This document shows, piece by piece, positions 14,116 through 27,300 of a stretch of DNA of 64,000 nucleotides. The stretch lies in the NCBI RefSeq assembly GCF_051020985.1, contig NC_135002.1, forward strand, positions 6,634,001-6,698,000. The letters are read 5' to 3'. Made by a program: the position numbers and the translations under genes. The notes below the pieces were generated by a model. That model searched no databases and had not been told where the DNA came from. It saw nothing but the letters and a program-made list of their open reading frames with translations. The stretch's first letter is position 1, and each line of letters begins with the position of its first letter. The stretch comes from Nomia melanderi (lineage: Eukaryota; Arthropoda; Insecta; Hymenoptera; Halictidae).

Positions 14116-16255
14116 CATTTGTTATCGGTCCTCGTTAATCTCAATTCCTCTCGGCAACGTCAATTCCGCGGCGTTGCAACTCCGGAATACCGATAAATTT
14201 ATCGCGACATCGATCGCACAAACCGTCGCGCTGCCTTGCGCGTCTTTTATTAAACTTCTTCGCCTCGCGACTATCTCTACGGTTCCTCGCAATAAATCGG
14301 TAATTACGGACCGAATTCATCGAGCAAAATATAGAACTGTTCGCTCACCGTGACCGAGAAACGTGAAATTTCATTTTTTTCTTCAATGAACCTTTAACTC
14401 AAATTTTATTTCACGTGTTTTATACTTCGCACTGTTCTGTGCTGTGACGTTTATCGATGCAACGAACGCCACACAGCTGCATAACTGCAGAAGTGAGTAC
14501 TCTTTTTTTTTTTTCATTATTTAAGAAAGTTTATTAGAACGTTTTGCTAAATGTCTCTCACCATCGAGAAACCAAAGGATTCAAACTGATTTTTATTTTC
14601 ATTTTGTTTTCACAATTTTTATTTACTTTGTCGGTTCAGTTCGGATTTTTGAAACAGTCCGAAAGTCGTCGGCAAAACGGAAATTTTTGTAATGGTCTCG
14701 CTTTGGAAGCGTCCGGATATAAGCTTTGCCCTTTGGGAAATATTATCCAAGCGCTTCGCTGACACTGTAACCACCGTCATCGGGGAATCGAATGACTGAG
14801 TTGAGTGAAACGGTTTTTATTTTAATCTTCGTTTCGCCTGTAAACTGGGTCATTTTTTCGTGATGAAATATTGTATGGATTTTGTCGGAGATGAATTTTA
14901 CCGGTCCGAAATATATTAAGCGGTGAAAGATTAAATATGCAATGCCAGTTGGTAACGAATGAAACAGAAAACGAACGAAATGAACGATATTAACGGCTTG
15001 AGAATTTACGTCGTCTTTAATAAAATGTTAATGAAACTTCGAGTTATCGTTACGCTGTTTGGAAACACGCCGGTGCCTTTAACTGCAAAAGTTTGAACAC
15101 AATTGCCCGCTGTTCAGTTAACTGTCTTCGTGGTTTCTATTAGGGGAAGAGGACCGTTTATTATCCTTTACGTTTACGATGTTGAATTGGCATTAAAATG
15201 GCTCGAGAGAGAGCAAGAGGAATGAGAGAGTTTGCGGAAAGTTTAAAGTGAATGGTTTCGGTCGTAACCGAACGGGTTGGCTGAGGGATACCGTATGGTC
15301 GACGAAGTTAATTTCTCGGAAGAAAACGTATCAAGTACTTACTTTATCCCTTTTTACGGCCGCCGGCAGCTCTATCATACTGCCGACTTAGCGTCATTAC
15401 TGAACATCCTGGATTAATTCCGCCACTTGTAGATAACGTTTAATTGTTTGCTCTCTAAAATAGAATCACCACATTCTCCAGACGTTAGTGAAATAACTCG
15501 TACATATTTATTCTAATCAATTTTCGACCGTACATTATATAATACTATACTTGAACCGTCTTTCTAAAAAGAATGTTACCTTTTTCGTAATAGTTTCCCC
15601 GTTTTTTCCCTAATGAATATAAATGGAATACGTAACACACAATTGGGCAGCGGAATAACTGTACGATAAATTAAGAATTGGACACTGAAGTTCACCTTTT
15701 AAATTTTCTATCGCGGGGCGGTTCGTGCAGAGGAATGAGTGGTCGGTGAATTTTTCATTAATCTGTCATTATGTCAGTGTAGACGTACATTTCGGTTTCG
15801 AGCGGAATGAATATTTCACTAATGAACTATCTATACTCCGATATCATCGATTCCGTGCATCGGTTATTTAGTATCTCATTATCTGCTTATTGAAATTCGC
15901 CGAAAGGGGAACGGTTTGCCGTGCGCGGATGGGGAAATGCCCCTTTTAACGGCGCCGGCCGATAAAACGAAATGGCAGGCTCGCATCGCGTAAATTACAA
16001 TTACGGACTTAGTTACATTCGAACAAACAATTTCACGGACGGCCGGGCATGCACCGTTATTTAGCCTCGTAACGCAAATTACGGGCGACTGGTGTTAATT
16101 ATGAAAGTCAATTTCGCTGCTGTCGTGTGTCACCCTCCTTCCGTGACCACTCACTTTATTGCGTACACTTTCCCCTACGTTTCGCCAATTTTATGCGGCT
16201 AGGCGTTAGGAGAAAAATTGGAGCAGTCTTCGATAGTTCTCTTTTTATAGTGTAT
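14116..16255. other. No gene seen; includes a T12 run and a short GA-rich patch
   Basis: Only short frames are present. A run of 12 T lies at 14503-14514. A GAGAGAG-containing purine patch at about 15203-15232 resembles binding sites of insect GAGA-type factors, but such a short match is weak evidence. Nothing else stands out. Confidence 0.5.
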
Positions 16256-16372
16256 TTTTTCAATTTTTATTGTTGCGGTATATCCTTCGAATTTGTGTCG
16301 TTATCATGTGCTTTTCGAATTTTTATTATTGTATCATACTTCTTGAATTTTTGTTATTGTATTACATCACTT
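16256..16372 (+). repeat. Degenerate tandem repeat, about four units of ~28 bp
   Basis: Units built on CTTCGAATTTTTATTATTGT recur about every 26-30 bases: TTTTCAATTTTTATTGTTG, CCTTCGAATTTGTGTCGTT, CTTTTCGAATTTTTATTATT and CTTCTTGAATTTTTGTTATT. The array lies inside a 116-codon frame (16127-16477) that appears to be opened by the repeat. It is probably a decayed minisatellite. Confidence 0.6.
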
Positions 16373-17392
16373 TTACAGAAACAACACATCCACATTACAA
16401 ATCTAACTTTCATTTCTATTTCTAAATATTCCCTTTCGTTGCCAGGAACGAATAATAATGAAGATCTCAGAACTTGAATTTAAATCTCTCACTAATTAAA
16501 CGTCGAAAATTTTCTATGCCAAAGTAAATATATGACGGTTTATATTTAACGTGCTGGGATTATTCCAACACCTTTAGCAGTAGCTCGCCCGGAACTGATC
16601 CACGGTGAAAAAGGCGCCCCAATTGTCGCTCGGTAAACGCAAATACCCGAAGCGAACAAAGACGACACAAAAACTGCGGAACAACAATTGAACAAATTGA
16701 AGCTGACGCTCTCGAAAAACGCGGACCGGCGGCTTTGTTCGCTGCGGGGAATTACCAAAAAAGGGTTAACAAAAGCGAAAACCTCGGAATTCCTGTTTGC
16801 AGGTGGCTGAGATCGTTGGTTCTCCTCGTCACTGCAAACATTTCACACTGCAGATCTCCCTCCTTTTTCAATTAGTTCAGACAAAATGCGCTGTCGTTTT
16901 CGCAACCATGTTTCTTTCATCTGTCGGATTAATCCATACGCTGGTTACCTTTCATCTCAACGCTTTTTATACAAATCTGAACATTTCAGTCTACTTTCAG
17001 CTGATTTCACGAGTATATTCTCCTGAAACGTCAACATCATGAAACCGAGAAGCAATACAACGCCGTTCACCGGTTTCTCTGAAATTCGAACGTTTCATCC
17101 AACAAAACGCATTAAGGATATTACCAACATTAATAACATTCGAACACCGCGTACCAAAAATCAAAACATTTGATCCAAAACTTGCAGCAAAGGTGATACT
17201 ATAATTAGTAACAGTAAACCATTCACGATCAAACGTCCACGCGGAACGAGAACCATTCGCCATCTGTTCGCGATCGCCGCCGAAAGCGTGTCATCACCGA
17301 AACACGATGGATATCAAAGCAGAAGAATTGCTATCGTTAAACGCGTGTGATCCTCGGGTTGGAGGTCATGTGTCGGTTATAAACTGAAAACA
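16373..17392. other. No gene seen; non-coding DNA
   Basis: Frames are below 90 codons, lie on both strands and have no recognisable features. No structured repeat was found. Confidence 0.5.
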
Positions 17393-17450
17393 GAAATAAA
17401 AGTATCGCGGCGCGAATCGCGGAAATAAAAGTATCGCGGCGCGAATCGCA
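17393..17450. repeat. 2 x 29 bp tandem duplication
   Basis: The 29-bp unit starts GAAATAAAAGTATCGCGGCG and ends CGAATCGC. Its second copy begins at 17422 and differs only at the last base. Near-identity implies a recent event. The unit contains CGCGGCGCG, so it is CpG-rich. Confidence 0.95.
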
Positions 17451-18224
17451 GAAAAAGTGACCGGGAAACGTCGGTGACATTTTGTTCGTAATTAGCGTCG
17501 TTCATCCTTCGCGGACGAAGATTCGTTGAAATACACAAATTCTTCAAGGTGAATTGTATACCGGTTGCTTAATTGCCGTTCCCTTGCAGTTTTGCGAAAT
17601 AAATCATTTGTTCGCGACTCGGCGGTTCAAGTATGAGCATTTAATCTCGCGGCAACATCGACATTCCTCCGCAAATGGTTAAATTTGCTTGATCGCACGA
17701 TCAGTCGATGACAAACCAAGAAAAACAGCCGCTGAAAGAGAAGATCGCGATCCGCGATATTGATTGACCCTTCTTATCCGCCTTATCGTGCATTAGCCGC
17801 ACATTGTGCGCGTCCTTGCGCGATATTACGCGAGCGGAACGGCGATAACCGGCGCGCATTAGGTGTAATTGTCAGCCGGGACGGATACCGGGAATTTGTT
17901 TGCGCTTTTATGCAGTTTCGCCCCCCCCCCCCTCCGTCGCGATAAAACGCGTGCATCAGGAGAATTGCCGGGGGGAAAGAAGCCGCGGTTTCATTTTTGC
18001 CGGCGATGATGGATCGGCACGCGTACCGGCTTGACTTATGCAGCCGCCCGCTTTCGAAACAGTAAATGGAATTGAGGTTCACCGGAAATTGTCGGAGCGC
18101 GAATGAATATTTAATTTGAACTTGGTTTCCAGCGGAATTGTTTTGTGGCCGTTTGTACGTTGCGTTGGAAAACGTTTGTAGAATTTTGGATGGTATTGTT
18201 GATATAAATATAACTTGTGAATAC
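17451..18224. other. No gene seen; poly-C run
   Basis: A run of 12 C on the + strand lies at 17921-17932, between CpG-rich sequences. Short frames on both strands across it (17760-18082) are not supported as genes. Confidence 0.55.
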
Positions 18225-18326
18225 TTTTATTTATGGAATTCTATTATTGAGTTGAAACTATCAATTTTGGCAATTTTTTTATTTATGGAATTCTATTGTT
18301 GAATTGAAACTATCAATTTTGGCAGT
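18225..18326. repeat. 2 x 52 bp tandem duplication
   Basis: A unit starting TTTTATTTATGGAATTCTAT and ending near CTATCAATTTTGGCA occurs at 18225 and again at 18277. The two copies differ at a few bases (ATTATTGAG versus GTTGAAT). The sequence is AT-rich and shows no coding signal. Confidence 0.9.
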
Positions 18327-21300
18327 TATTCTTTATATTACACTTCTCATTGCATCGGCTAACAACGAGAAGAAATATAAACACACAGGAAGTTAAATTA
18401 ACAGATACTCTCTATTGTCTTTCCTCTTGTGCCATTTTGAACAGATATTACAACGAACTTCGATCGAAATTTACGCAATTATTTAAAGAAATACTCCAAT
18501 CTCTGGCGTTGATTAAACGAACGTTGCTACTCGATTCTGTTCTTATTTGCCTCAAATTTCACTCGCCTCTGTTGAATTCTTCTTCCTTCTGCGCAGCTGA
18601 TGGAAAGTCATTTACGTGCCGCTTTCCTAATCTCATTCGCAGTCTCGGAACCATCTAGGCATTTTCAGATCACGATTTTCTTCCAGCCCGTTCTGCAACG
18701 AGATTGTTTCTCAGAAGCGCGCGCCCCTTGTATACAGTTCACTTCTCGTCGCGGCGTGACTTCACGAAATAGCTTCTTTGGGACGGGAAAATTACTTTCC
18801 GTTAATTAATAGACGCAATGCCGACCCTGCGATTTCCGTGATTCGCCAAATCATCGTGGCCATTAGTAGAATTGTTCCTGGTCACAGGTTAACAATTCAT
18901 TTAATTTAATCTTTAATTTAATTCCCACAGAAGACCGATCTGTTTAGTTTCGCGTAATTTTTGGTAGCTGAACCGCTGACAAAAACAGTGAATTCATGGA
19001 AAATTCTCTTTTATATTTGTATCTTTGGCAACGGACGTCCGTCCCGCCATTGAATATTTTGCTCGATTTAGCTCGCCATGGGAAAATCCTGCTGTATTTC
19101 ACACGCCTAGCGTCGCACACGGTTCGGCTATACGGACCACAATGCCAGTAGTGCGTTAGTTACAACTTTTGTTTCACATTTTTGCTGTTATTTCCCGTGG
19201 AAGAATCTTTTTACGATTGTGGTTTACACGGTTGCTACAGTCGGCTTTATTTTGACACTATATACCGCCATGTAATGTTTCTTAGGTTTAATATGGTAGT
19301 GAACCATTTGATTAATGAACTGCGTACATGAATCACAAATCTCTAATTCGCTTAACGGAGGACTTATATAAAACGTCTAGTGGGTTAACGAATGAAACGT
19401 TAGGCGAAAGTATCGCTTCGTCAAAGCACCAACAGCTGAAGACACTGAACAAGCAACGATATCGATGAAGAAATGCATTCCCTTGAGCTAGAAGACCAAA
19501 CCAGCGTTCTAAACATAGAATGCCTTAGGTCGGCACTCGATGTGTGCCAAAAAATGGAACGCGAGTGGCAACGGTGGAATCTTTAATACCGAGAATGCCA
19601 GGCTATCTCCCGTCTTGGCGCTAGAGGATCGGCGTTCCATCAGCATAAACCGCTAATCTCGGGCCCACGAAAACCAACGGTGAACCATAGAAACAGTGTT
19701 CGAGGAGAGATCGGCGCGCATAATTAGGTCAACCGGAGCAACGGCTTTGAATTATTTATACACTCGGGAGGGTGGCCACTCGAAAAGTGATCTCGTTCGT
19801 CTTCCAATCGATGATCGATCGGCCGGCCGGCCGGCCGGCGAGGCCGGCCTACACGGAACTGCCGGCTATAAAAATGAAACAGCCAATTATCGGACGATCG
19901 ATGGATTCGAAATAATTCGACCTGACCACAGAACCGGGGTTCCGCGAGTGTTCCTTCGGCTGCCATGATGGCCACTTGTTTCTTCACGAGCCACGGGAAA
20001 CTCGATTTACGTTGGATGAGTTATTCAACGGGCTCCGAGCGTCACGCGCCCCGTGGAAATCGACGCGCGGATCGATTGTCAAACGAGTCCGGCCGATTGA
20101 AAATTGAATCGCCATTGTGTCGGATAATTGATGATTCCCGTGCAGGTTTCAGCTCTTTTTCCGATGAAATGTGTTTCGGCGGACACGCTTTGCACGGAGT
20201 TTCCATCGTGTCTGCTGTATCGAGTCTCAGGACGGATAATGCCTGCGACGATCTTTAATTTTAATAACGATCAAATAATCGACGATAATCAAACGACGAG
20301 AAGAATGACAGTACTTGTATCGGTAAATATTGATATTAACTAGATGATACTTTCTCAGCTCAATCATATCATTGGACAATGATACCGAATAATAAATATC
20401 AATCTGTCAACTTCACTGAATTCTTTCAAACAATTCCTCCGTTTTCCCACCGTTTCGTGTAAATTCGAAAATATTTGTTATCCATAATACGATCTCGGCC
20501 ACGCAGACCAAAAATTTGGACACGGCAATCTCCTGTCAATTTCGACCTTGCGCCTGTCGAATTTGATTACCAGACAGCCATGAATCAATATCGTGGCTCG
20601 CCTGTCGCTCGAGATACGGTGGCGCGCGTATGCAATTTCAGTCTGTAAAATATCAAATAAGGACACTCGGCATCGACGATTCGCGGATTATTTATAGCCC
20701 ATCAAACACTGACAACCGAGCCCTACTCCCCGTTCCCCTTCGCGCTCGATGGAAAGAGAAAAGAAAGGACACCGTGAAAATCGCCCGTCGTGACGCGAAT
20801 CATGCGAGCTCGCGATTAGCATCGTCACGCGACAACGTGTAATTTTTAGAAACGCTCGCGTCCGCGCTGCACGTGTAACCGGTATCGAATGGCCGGAGCG
20901 CGGATCGCGCATTAACATAGAATTGTGACTTCGTTTGCCGACGCGCCACTTCACCCGACATTTCTATGGACATATCGATTCACTTCGGATTCTGTCAGTG
21001 CCCTGAATTTATTTCTCGCCGTGGTATTGAATATTGAAAACACCTGAGAACCGTGCAAACTAACCGATGTTTTATTCAGAACGATACGAAATAGAATAAA
21101 ATTGCCTCGACGAAGACGTCGACGGAAATGGGATTATTACCGCTAAACCGCGGACCGTCGTGGAAATTCGGATTTGTAAGAATGTCATTCGAGTGTATGT
21201 TTTCATATTGCATTCTGTGGAGTGTTGTACTGTTAAGTTCCTCGTAAACTTATAAAAATTTGTAGTCTAATTGTTATTATCCAATAGCTAAACTAAGAAA

Positions 21301-23974
21301 GAAACGGTACTATCGTCGTACGAGATTCGATCAAGGTTTAAAGAGGAAATAAACTTTCCTCGTCGCTATCGGTAATCTTTCCAAATCAGCGACGTTTACA
21401 GTTTGACGTTGTTAATAAAACAAAAATGGATCGGTTCGTGTCCCTGTATTCGTTTCACGGCATTTGCGAGACATTATTTATGAAAACATTTACGGCGCTG
21501 CAGCTGATAAGAGCACGACGGAAAAAACGCGTTACTGCGCCATTCGGTGAGCATCCGAGGGGTGCCATGAACGCGTTTATGATTTTTATGAGAATTTCCA
21601 GCGACAAACGCGCGGTTCATAAAATTCCGCGAGGCTATAAACAACGCCGATAAAGACAATAAAGCTACGAGCGAATCTCGAGGCAGTGGGATCGATGCCG
21701 GGCCGCCCACGCGAGCCTCGATCGCAGTTAATTGGTGTCAATTGAAAAAAAAACGCTCCAATCTGCGTCGCGCCTCTCGTCAGAGCGGTTCGACGCCGCG
21801 CCGGTGACCCAGCGGCGAGAAGGAAAAGAGAAAATGGAAAATTCCTAGCGAAGACGAGCTTGTCCCTGTTGGAGCCGCACCACGGGCGAGTCGTTAAGCT
21901 CGTTTGGTAATCAAACAAACGAACTGCCGCGGATTTTTCTCTCTGAGCGGATCTCATGGCTTTATCGGTAAATCTTTATTATTAAGAGAAACTGGCAAGT
22001 AGAATAACGAGATCTATTTGCAGACAATTTATCAACATGTAGAATTAAAAATTATATGAGTCTGCTATGAAATTTTCTATTGCATGCGTTAGATTTTTCA
22101 CATTTTTCTAGTCTGCAATGGAAATTTTGGGATTCTTTTGTCTTCGAAGTAATAGTACTTTCGGAAAGTTCGAGATCTCTCGTTATTGGGACTGATACGA
22201 GAATTGCGCGTGGAACAGGGATTGGGTATGCAAAAATTTGGATTTTGAAAGCGGGAACGGTCGATCTATTAAGCTTTAAACTTGTTTAGAATGGAAATCC
22301 TTCGGATCGCAACGGGATTTCGAGAGTTCATGGAAATCTCATTCTCGCAACGTTTCCTGGCATGGTTTCCCATCGCTTTGCCGAACTACCCTCTATAATT
22401 CCTGTTACTATGTAAAGCATCTGTTATACTGTCCTTTATAATTTCAATTTAGGGACCATTTCGGATGTAGGTTGCACCTGGAGACACACGGAAATTGGAG
22501 GAAACGTGCGCAATCTAAATGCGTTTTGCGGTTAATTGGGCTCGCGAAGTAGATTGTCCGAGCACGTGCTCTCCCTGTACTTCTCCGATGTGGAGGATGT
22601 ATTGGAATTCAGCGGCGTCCGATTCGTCTGAAATCGGTCGACCCGATATACGATAAATTGGAGCATTTGTGGACCGATGATTAGTTACTTTTGAACTATC
22701 TCCGTAACTTCTTGATTATCGCAGTAAATTCTCAGCGATGAATATGATTTTCTTTAAAAATTAAATGCTTCGTCAATTCGTTCAGTCGTCCCCTTCATTT
22801 TTCACTAATTAATTATCTTCTCTGTTCGACGGGTCATCAATTTTCGAGTGTCCTCTAGACGTACTATCTCTACGAGACGTCGCGCACCTTCGGAATAAGT
22901 GGCACGCGATTTTTATCGACCTGTTATCCATTTCGTCGGGGAAAAACTGAAACGTTCGAAAACGCGCGACCGTCGATTGGATTTCTATAGGAGGACTTCG
23001 TTGTTCGAATCGCTCCTCGTAAAAACGTAGCATTGTCTACACGCGTTTGATTAAACGCTGCACGCTCGATTGTTCCCACGCCCACGTATTTCAAAATTGA
23101 AATCGTTTTCGCATCTGAATAACCGTGTATTTATCGGTGCTCGCGGAATGCGTTTTCCTCTATGAAATATATTTTATTGGGCGGAGCTCATATTAATTAA
23201 TTTCGCAATATAACTCATTGTCGCGTCCAACCGTTGTCCAACGGATAAAACGCTGAGCGGTACATATTTTTTTTTTACGACCGCGATGATCGATGACACG
23301 GTCCCCGCTCGTATTGTTCCCGTGTCATCCGGGAGAGGGGAAAAAGTGGATATTCCTCGAAATATCGGCAACGTTTTAAACGTCGAAAAGGATGGCCTTT
23401 TTATTAGGCGTAGCGTTGTTTAACGTCGCGCCGAGCAACATCGTATTTTATTACATTCCAATTCATCGAAATGATACAGTCATACAGCAGCGCTTCACTG
23501 GAAAACAATTCGTAAATCTGAACGAAAGAGATGCATATTTTTTAACAATTCTATTTGCACCGTGGACATTGATTATCTTATACGAACGATTCGCGGTCAT
23601 TCGAAATCAGCTCTATCAGAGTAAAACGTTACCTTCTCTAATCTTCGCGTGTAGCTTCGCAAAACAATTAGCGCGCTACATGGTCGCACTGTCAAACGAT
23701 TTTATCCATTATTTATAGAAGCATCGTTCCACTAGGTGACGTCCTTAATCTCACAGCTGTCAGTTTCTCCTTTCCACCTAGGGCAAACGCATTCCCTTTG
23801 AAGTGTCTCTTACAGGCAGCTTGTATTTCACCTGGGAAACAGATAAAGCGACGAACGTCACTCGTTACTCATGTGAGTTACGAGAACCACAGTCGCGGCT
23901 AATACAATAAGAATACCTTACGATCAAACGCGCCGGCTCTGTCATTAAGGAGACAGTCCGTTGTATCCTCTGTA
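18327..23974. other. No gene seen; contains a (GGCC)n run
   Basis: Frames are short and mostly paired on opposite strands in CpG-rich patches (19700-20250, 21430-21960); none has recognisable features. A short GGCC tetranucleotide run lies at 19820-19839 in the first patch. A frame at 23392-23718 (108 codons) has a hydrophobic start (MAFLLGVALFNVAPSNIVFY) but no recognisable domain, and I leave it uncalled. Confidence 0.5.
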
Positions 23975-24322
23975 TTAACCCTTTGTACCCGACATTCTTC
24001 GACTACATACATTCATTAGTTTCTAATGAAATATTGATTCAATTGCGAGTTCATATCTAAGACAGCAGAACGTGTTATAATCTGTATTTAGTTATATAGC
24101 TCTTTGCAATCGGAAGTACTAAAAATATTCAATATTTTCTGATGAGACGCAGACATGTTTTGAAAGCAACGAGACAGTGTACATAGATCAAGGAGCATAG
24201 TTTTCTTTTTATTCAATATTCCACATACCGACGCATTATACGAAGCTTAAATATTAAATTTCATAATTTTGTATGCGCCGAATCAAGTGGCCACGGAGAG
24301 TGTCCATTGGAGATTAGGTTAG
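23975..24322. mobile_element. Diverged short DNA-transposon-like element (family with AAGTGGCCAC)
   Basis: The left end reads TTAACCCTTTGTACCCGAC, a TTAA-type terminus. Near the right end (24281-24294) is AATCAAGTGGCCAC, identical over 14 bases to the element at 48352-48550 and at the same relative position. The TTTCATAATTT sequence before it is shared too. The right terminus (AGATTAGGTTAG) is a poor match to the left, so the ends are approximate. There is no ORF; it is probably a decayed non-autonomous element. Confidence 0.4.
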
Positions 24323-27300
24323 TTTTCACCTATATTAATCTCATTTTCAATGCCGATGCTTTGCTCGTCAATATAGTCTCACGAAATCGAAACTAACAAT
24401 CAGAACTATAAACAAAACATCCAACGAAACACCCCTTTTATGATGATACACGCTATTATTATTCAGTTATTCACGATGCACCTGTTCACATCATGAATTC
24501 CACTCCGACCTCAGTTCGATTACTACCTTCGTTCATCGAAAGAGTAAATAATCAAAGTATCGCGTTTAATACACTCATCGTAGCTCCATAAAAAATACAA
24601 TGGCAGTGCCTTAGTCGAATTGCATTACTCTTCCGGCCGCGTTCAATTGTTCCCCGTTTAATTATTCCCTCGTTCCCAGAATCCGACGCCGCGGGGCGCG
24701 ATTCGTCGACGTGAAACATTCACCGTCCGCGTGGAATTCTCGCGAAACGGCGCGCAAAGGCGACCGGGAGGTGGCCGGCTTCTCCTTCTCGGCCCCCGGT
24801 GTCGTTCTCCTTACCTCGGCCCGTATTATAAAAAATTTCGCTGGCCCGTGAGCCGGTCTCGCGAACGAGAAACTAAATATTTCAACCGACCCGTGAAATT
24901 TCTACGGAAAGCCGGCCTCGGAACGCGGTTTCCGCGCTTCTTATTGCGACTCTCCGCCGCGTTTCAACCTTTAACTGCTTCAGCGCGGAACGGTTTCTTC
25001 GATACCCGTGAAAAATGCAGAACGTATCATTTTACGTACGCGTACACGTGTTAGAAGCGTTGTTTGCAACGCAGCATTGTTGCGAGCGCAAACACTCATT
25101 ATTTCGCAGAAATTATATTGACACAACGCAATATATTTGTCGGAACTACCTGTGATTAATGGTTTAGTAGACAAAACAAGATGTTCCATGTGTTTCGTAT
25201 GTCTAGATTCACTCTGAACCGTCGAACGATAACAATTTGAACCGAAGAAAATTGAGCGAGATTTATGATTGTTGAACTACATTCGAAACCTCCGAGTCTG
25301 CTGTTATAAGGCAACGGATTAACCGTGTTTCACTCGCTTCGCGGGCGAAATGCAGTTTACAGGAAAGGAAACGCTGAAATCATAAACGAACCGTCCGTTG
25401 GTTTTTTCGTTCTTTCCTTTTCGTCTCGGTTTAAGTTAACTTTCTGCTCGCGCTTCGAACGTTCCTTGTTCGCGCGATTGGGAGTCAAAAGTTCCGAAGT
25501 TTCTGTCGATTCGTTCAACGACTCGGGAAGTTCTTTTCTGGGAATTCCCTCCGGCGCTCCTTCCGTTGCAGCTGCGTATCCGATGCCGTGGATGTTGTCT
25601 GGGAGGAGAATGTTTGTGTAAGGGTGAAACGTTGCGTGGAAAAATTTGTTGTTTCGGAAGATGGAAGGGTTTGGTTGGGAGCTGGAGTTAGCGAAGGTAG
25701 AACTGTATGTTTTGAGAGTGTTTAATTATAGACCTCCTTATTTACATCCGTAAACTCCTAGAATAATCATAGCATACTATAGTGGAAGTCAACCAATTGG
25801 AGAATCCACGATTTGTAACTAGTAATTCCGAATAATCTACAGTCAATCACTGACGCTATCTTAAGACAACTTCATCAAACGAAATACGACTCTCTTCCTA
25901 CTTCCTCGAGGAGTTCGCAGGAAAGTCAATGCGTTGCTGCCGACGACAGGAGAAATATTTATCTTCATTAAAAGTGTATCCTTCGATCTGAAATTACGAA
26001 AGCCGAGTCGCCCAAGCGTTTCATCATTTAGTCACAGCAACGCTACGTATATTTCCCTCCATGCTTTCCCCATCGATTCATCAAGCTGCATTAGCATCGA
26101 GCTCGCGCAAGAAATGCACGCGGGGCCGGCGGGGAACGGGAGGAAACAGTCGGCGAGATCCTTTTAAAATTTCCCACCTGGCTATTATTAATACGACTGC
26201 GATTTCATTTTAACAGGGGAGCAAACGGGTCGGCATTAATGCGAATCCGAACGGTTTGTCTGGGCGGCGAGCACGGCGAATTTCTGAATAAATCACGAGC
26301 GGCATCCTACAATTCCGTCGAACGATCATTTCTATTGCAACGATAAATCCCGTCGCGTAGATGCGGTCGCCTCGCAATGAAATCATTCATTACGCTTTAA
26401 TGGTCGCATCATATGTTAATGTAATCAGCGGTCGCGTCGCCAGTCGGTATCAGTACATTAAACGCGAATAAATCGAATTAGTTTGCCCTGGCCGCGTGTG
26501 CAAACCCTGGGATTAATTGGTTGCTTATTTTACTGTTTCGCGTGTTCTATTATTCATCTTACGGAATTCGTTTCCATACGGTTTGCGTATTTCCTTTGGA
26601 TTCATCGCTGTACGAGTTCTTTCGCTAGCGTGCCACTTGCCATGAATATTTCGATTATTAATCGCGTTTCTATTATATTCGCTCATTGACTTTCGTATTC
26701 GCAGTCTCCGGCACAGGTGGGAATACGATGAAGTCGGCGATGAATTAATCATCAGTTCCGGGAGCCGTCGATAATCGGCGTGGAGGAATTTTTTGCGCGC
26801 ATTAAGGTAATGAATCTTGGCCTGTAGGCGGGGTTGCGAGCGGGACACCGGCCAATCGATGTGTTAACGTATCGAGAAGAGCGGAGCGACGAGAAAAATT
26901 CGGGAAACGATTAATTTTACCGTAGCGCGCCGGACAGTCGACCGTGCGCGAATAAATCGACGCACCCCCGTATTAAAACATCAGCCGGACTAACGTATGA
27001 ATCGAAGGTCTACGTGTTTTGTACGCCGAATCAATATCGACTCGTCATTTCGTGACTGTGAATAATATAAATGGGTTTGATGGACGGAAGGAGCAGACAA
27101 TCGCTTGGGAATACGGTCGAAATATTTCACGTGGTGAAATATAGTTACGTTCTTTAGATCTTCGATCTGTTCGTACTTTGGAAGATGGTTTCCTTGTGAT
27201 AAATGGTATTCGATTAACCTACAATTAGCTCATTCGTTAGAAACTAATTACACAGAAGGAAGCTATTGTCAAAAATAGAAACTAGAAGCAATAGTTATAT

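Noticed and set aside
13744..14138. Two overlapping Ser/Pro/Leu-rich frames of 122 and 105 codons
   Set aside because: They follow from the pyrimidine skew of the segment, not from coding selection.
19820..19850. GGCC run as a functional site
   Set aside because: It is a short tetranucleotide slippage tract in a CpG-rich patch, with no other signal.
23392..23718. 108-codon frame with a hydrophobic N-terminus
   Set aside because: The start looks like a signal anchor, but no further domain, promoter or splice signal supports it.
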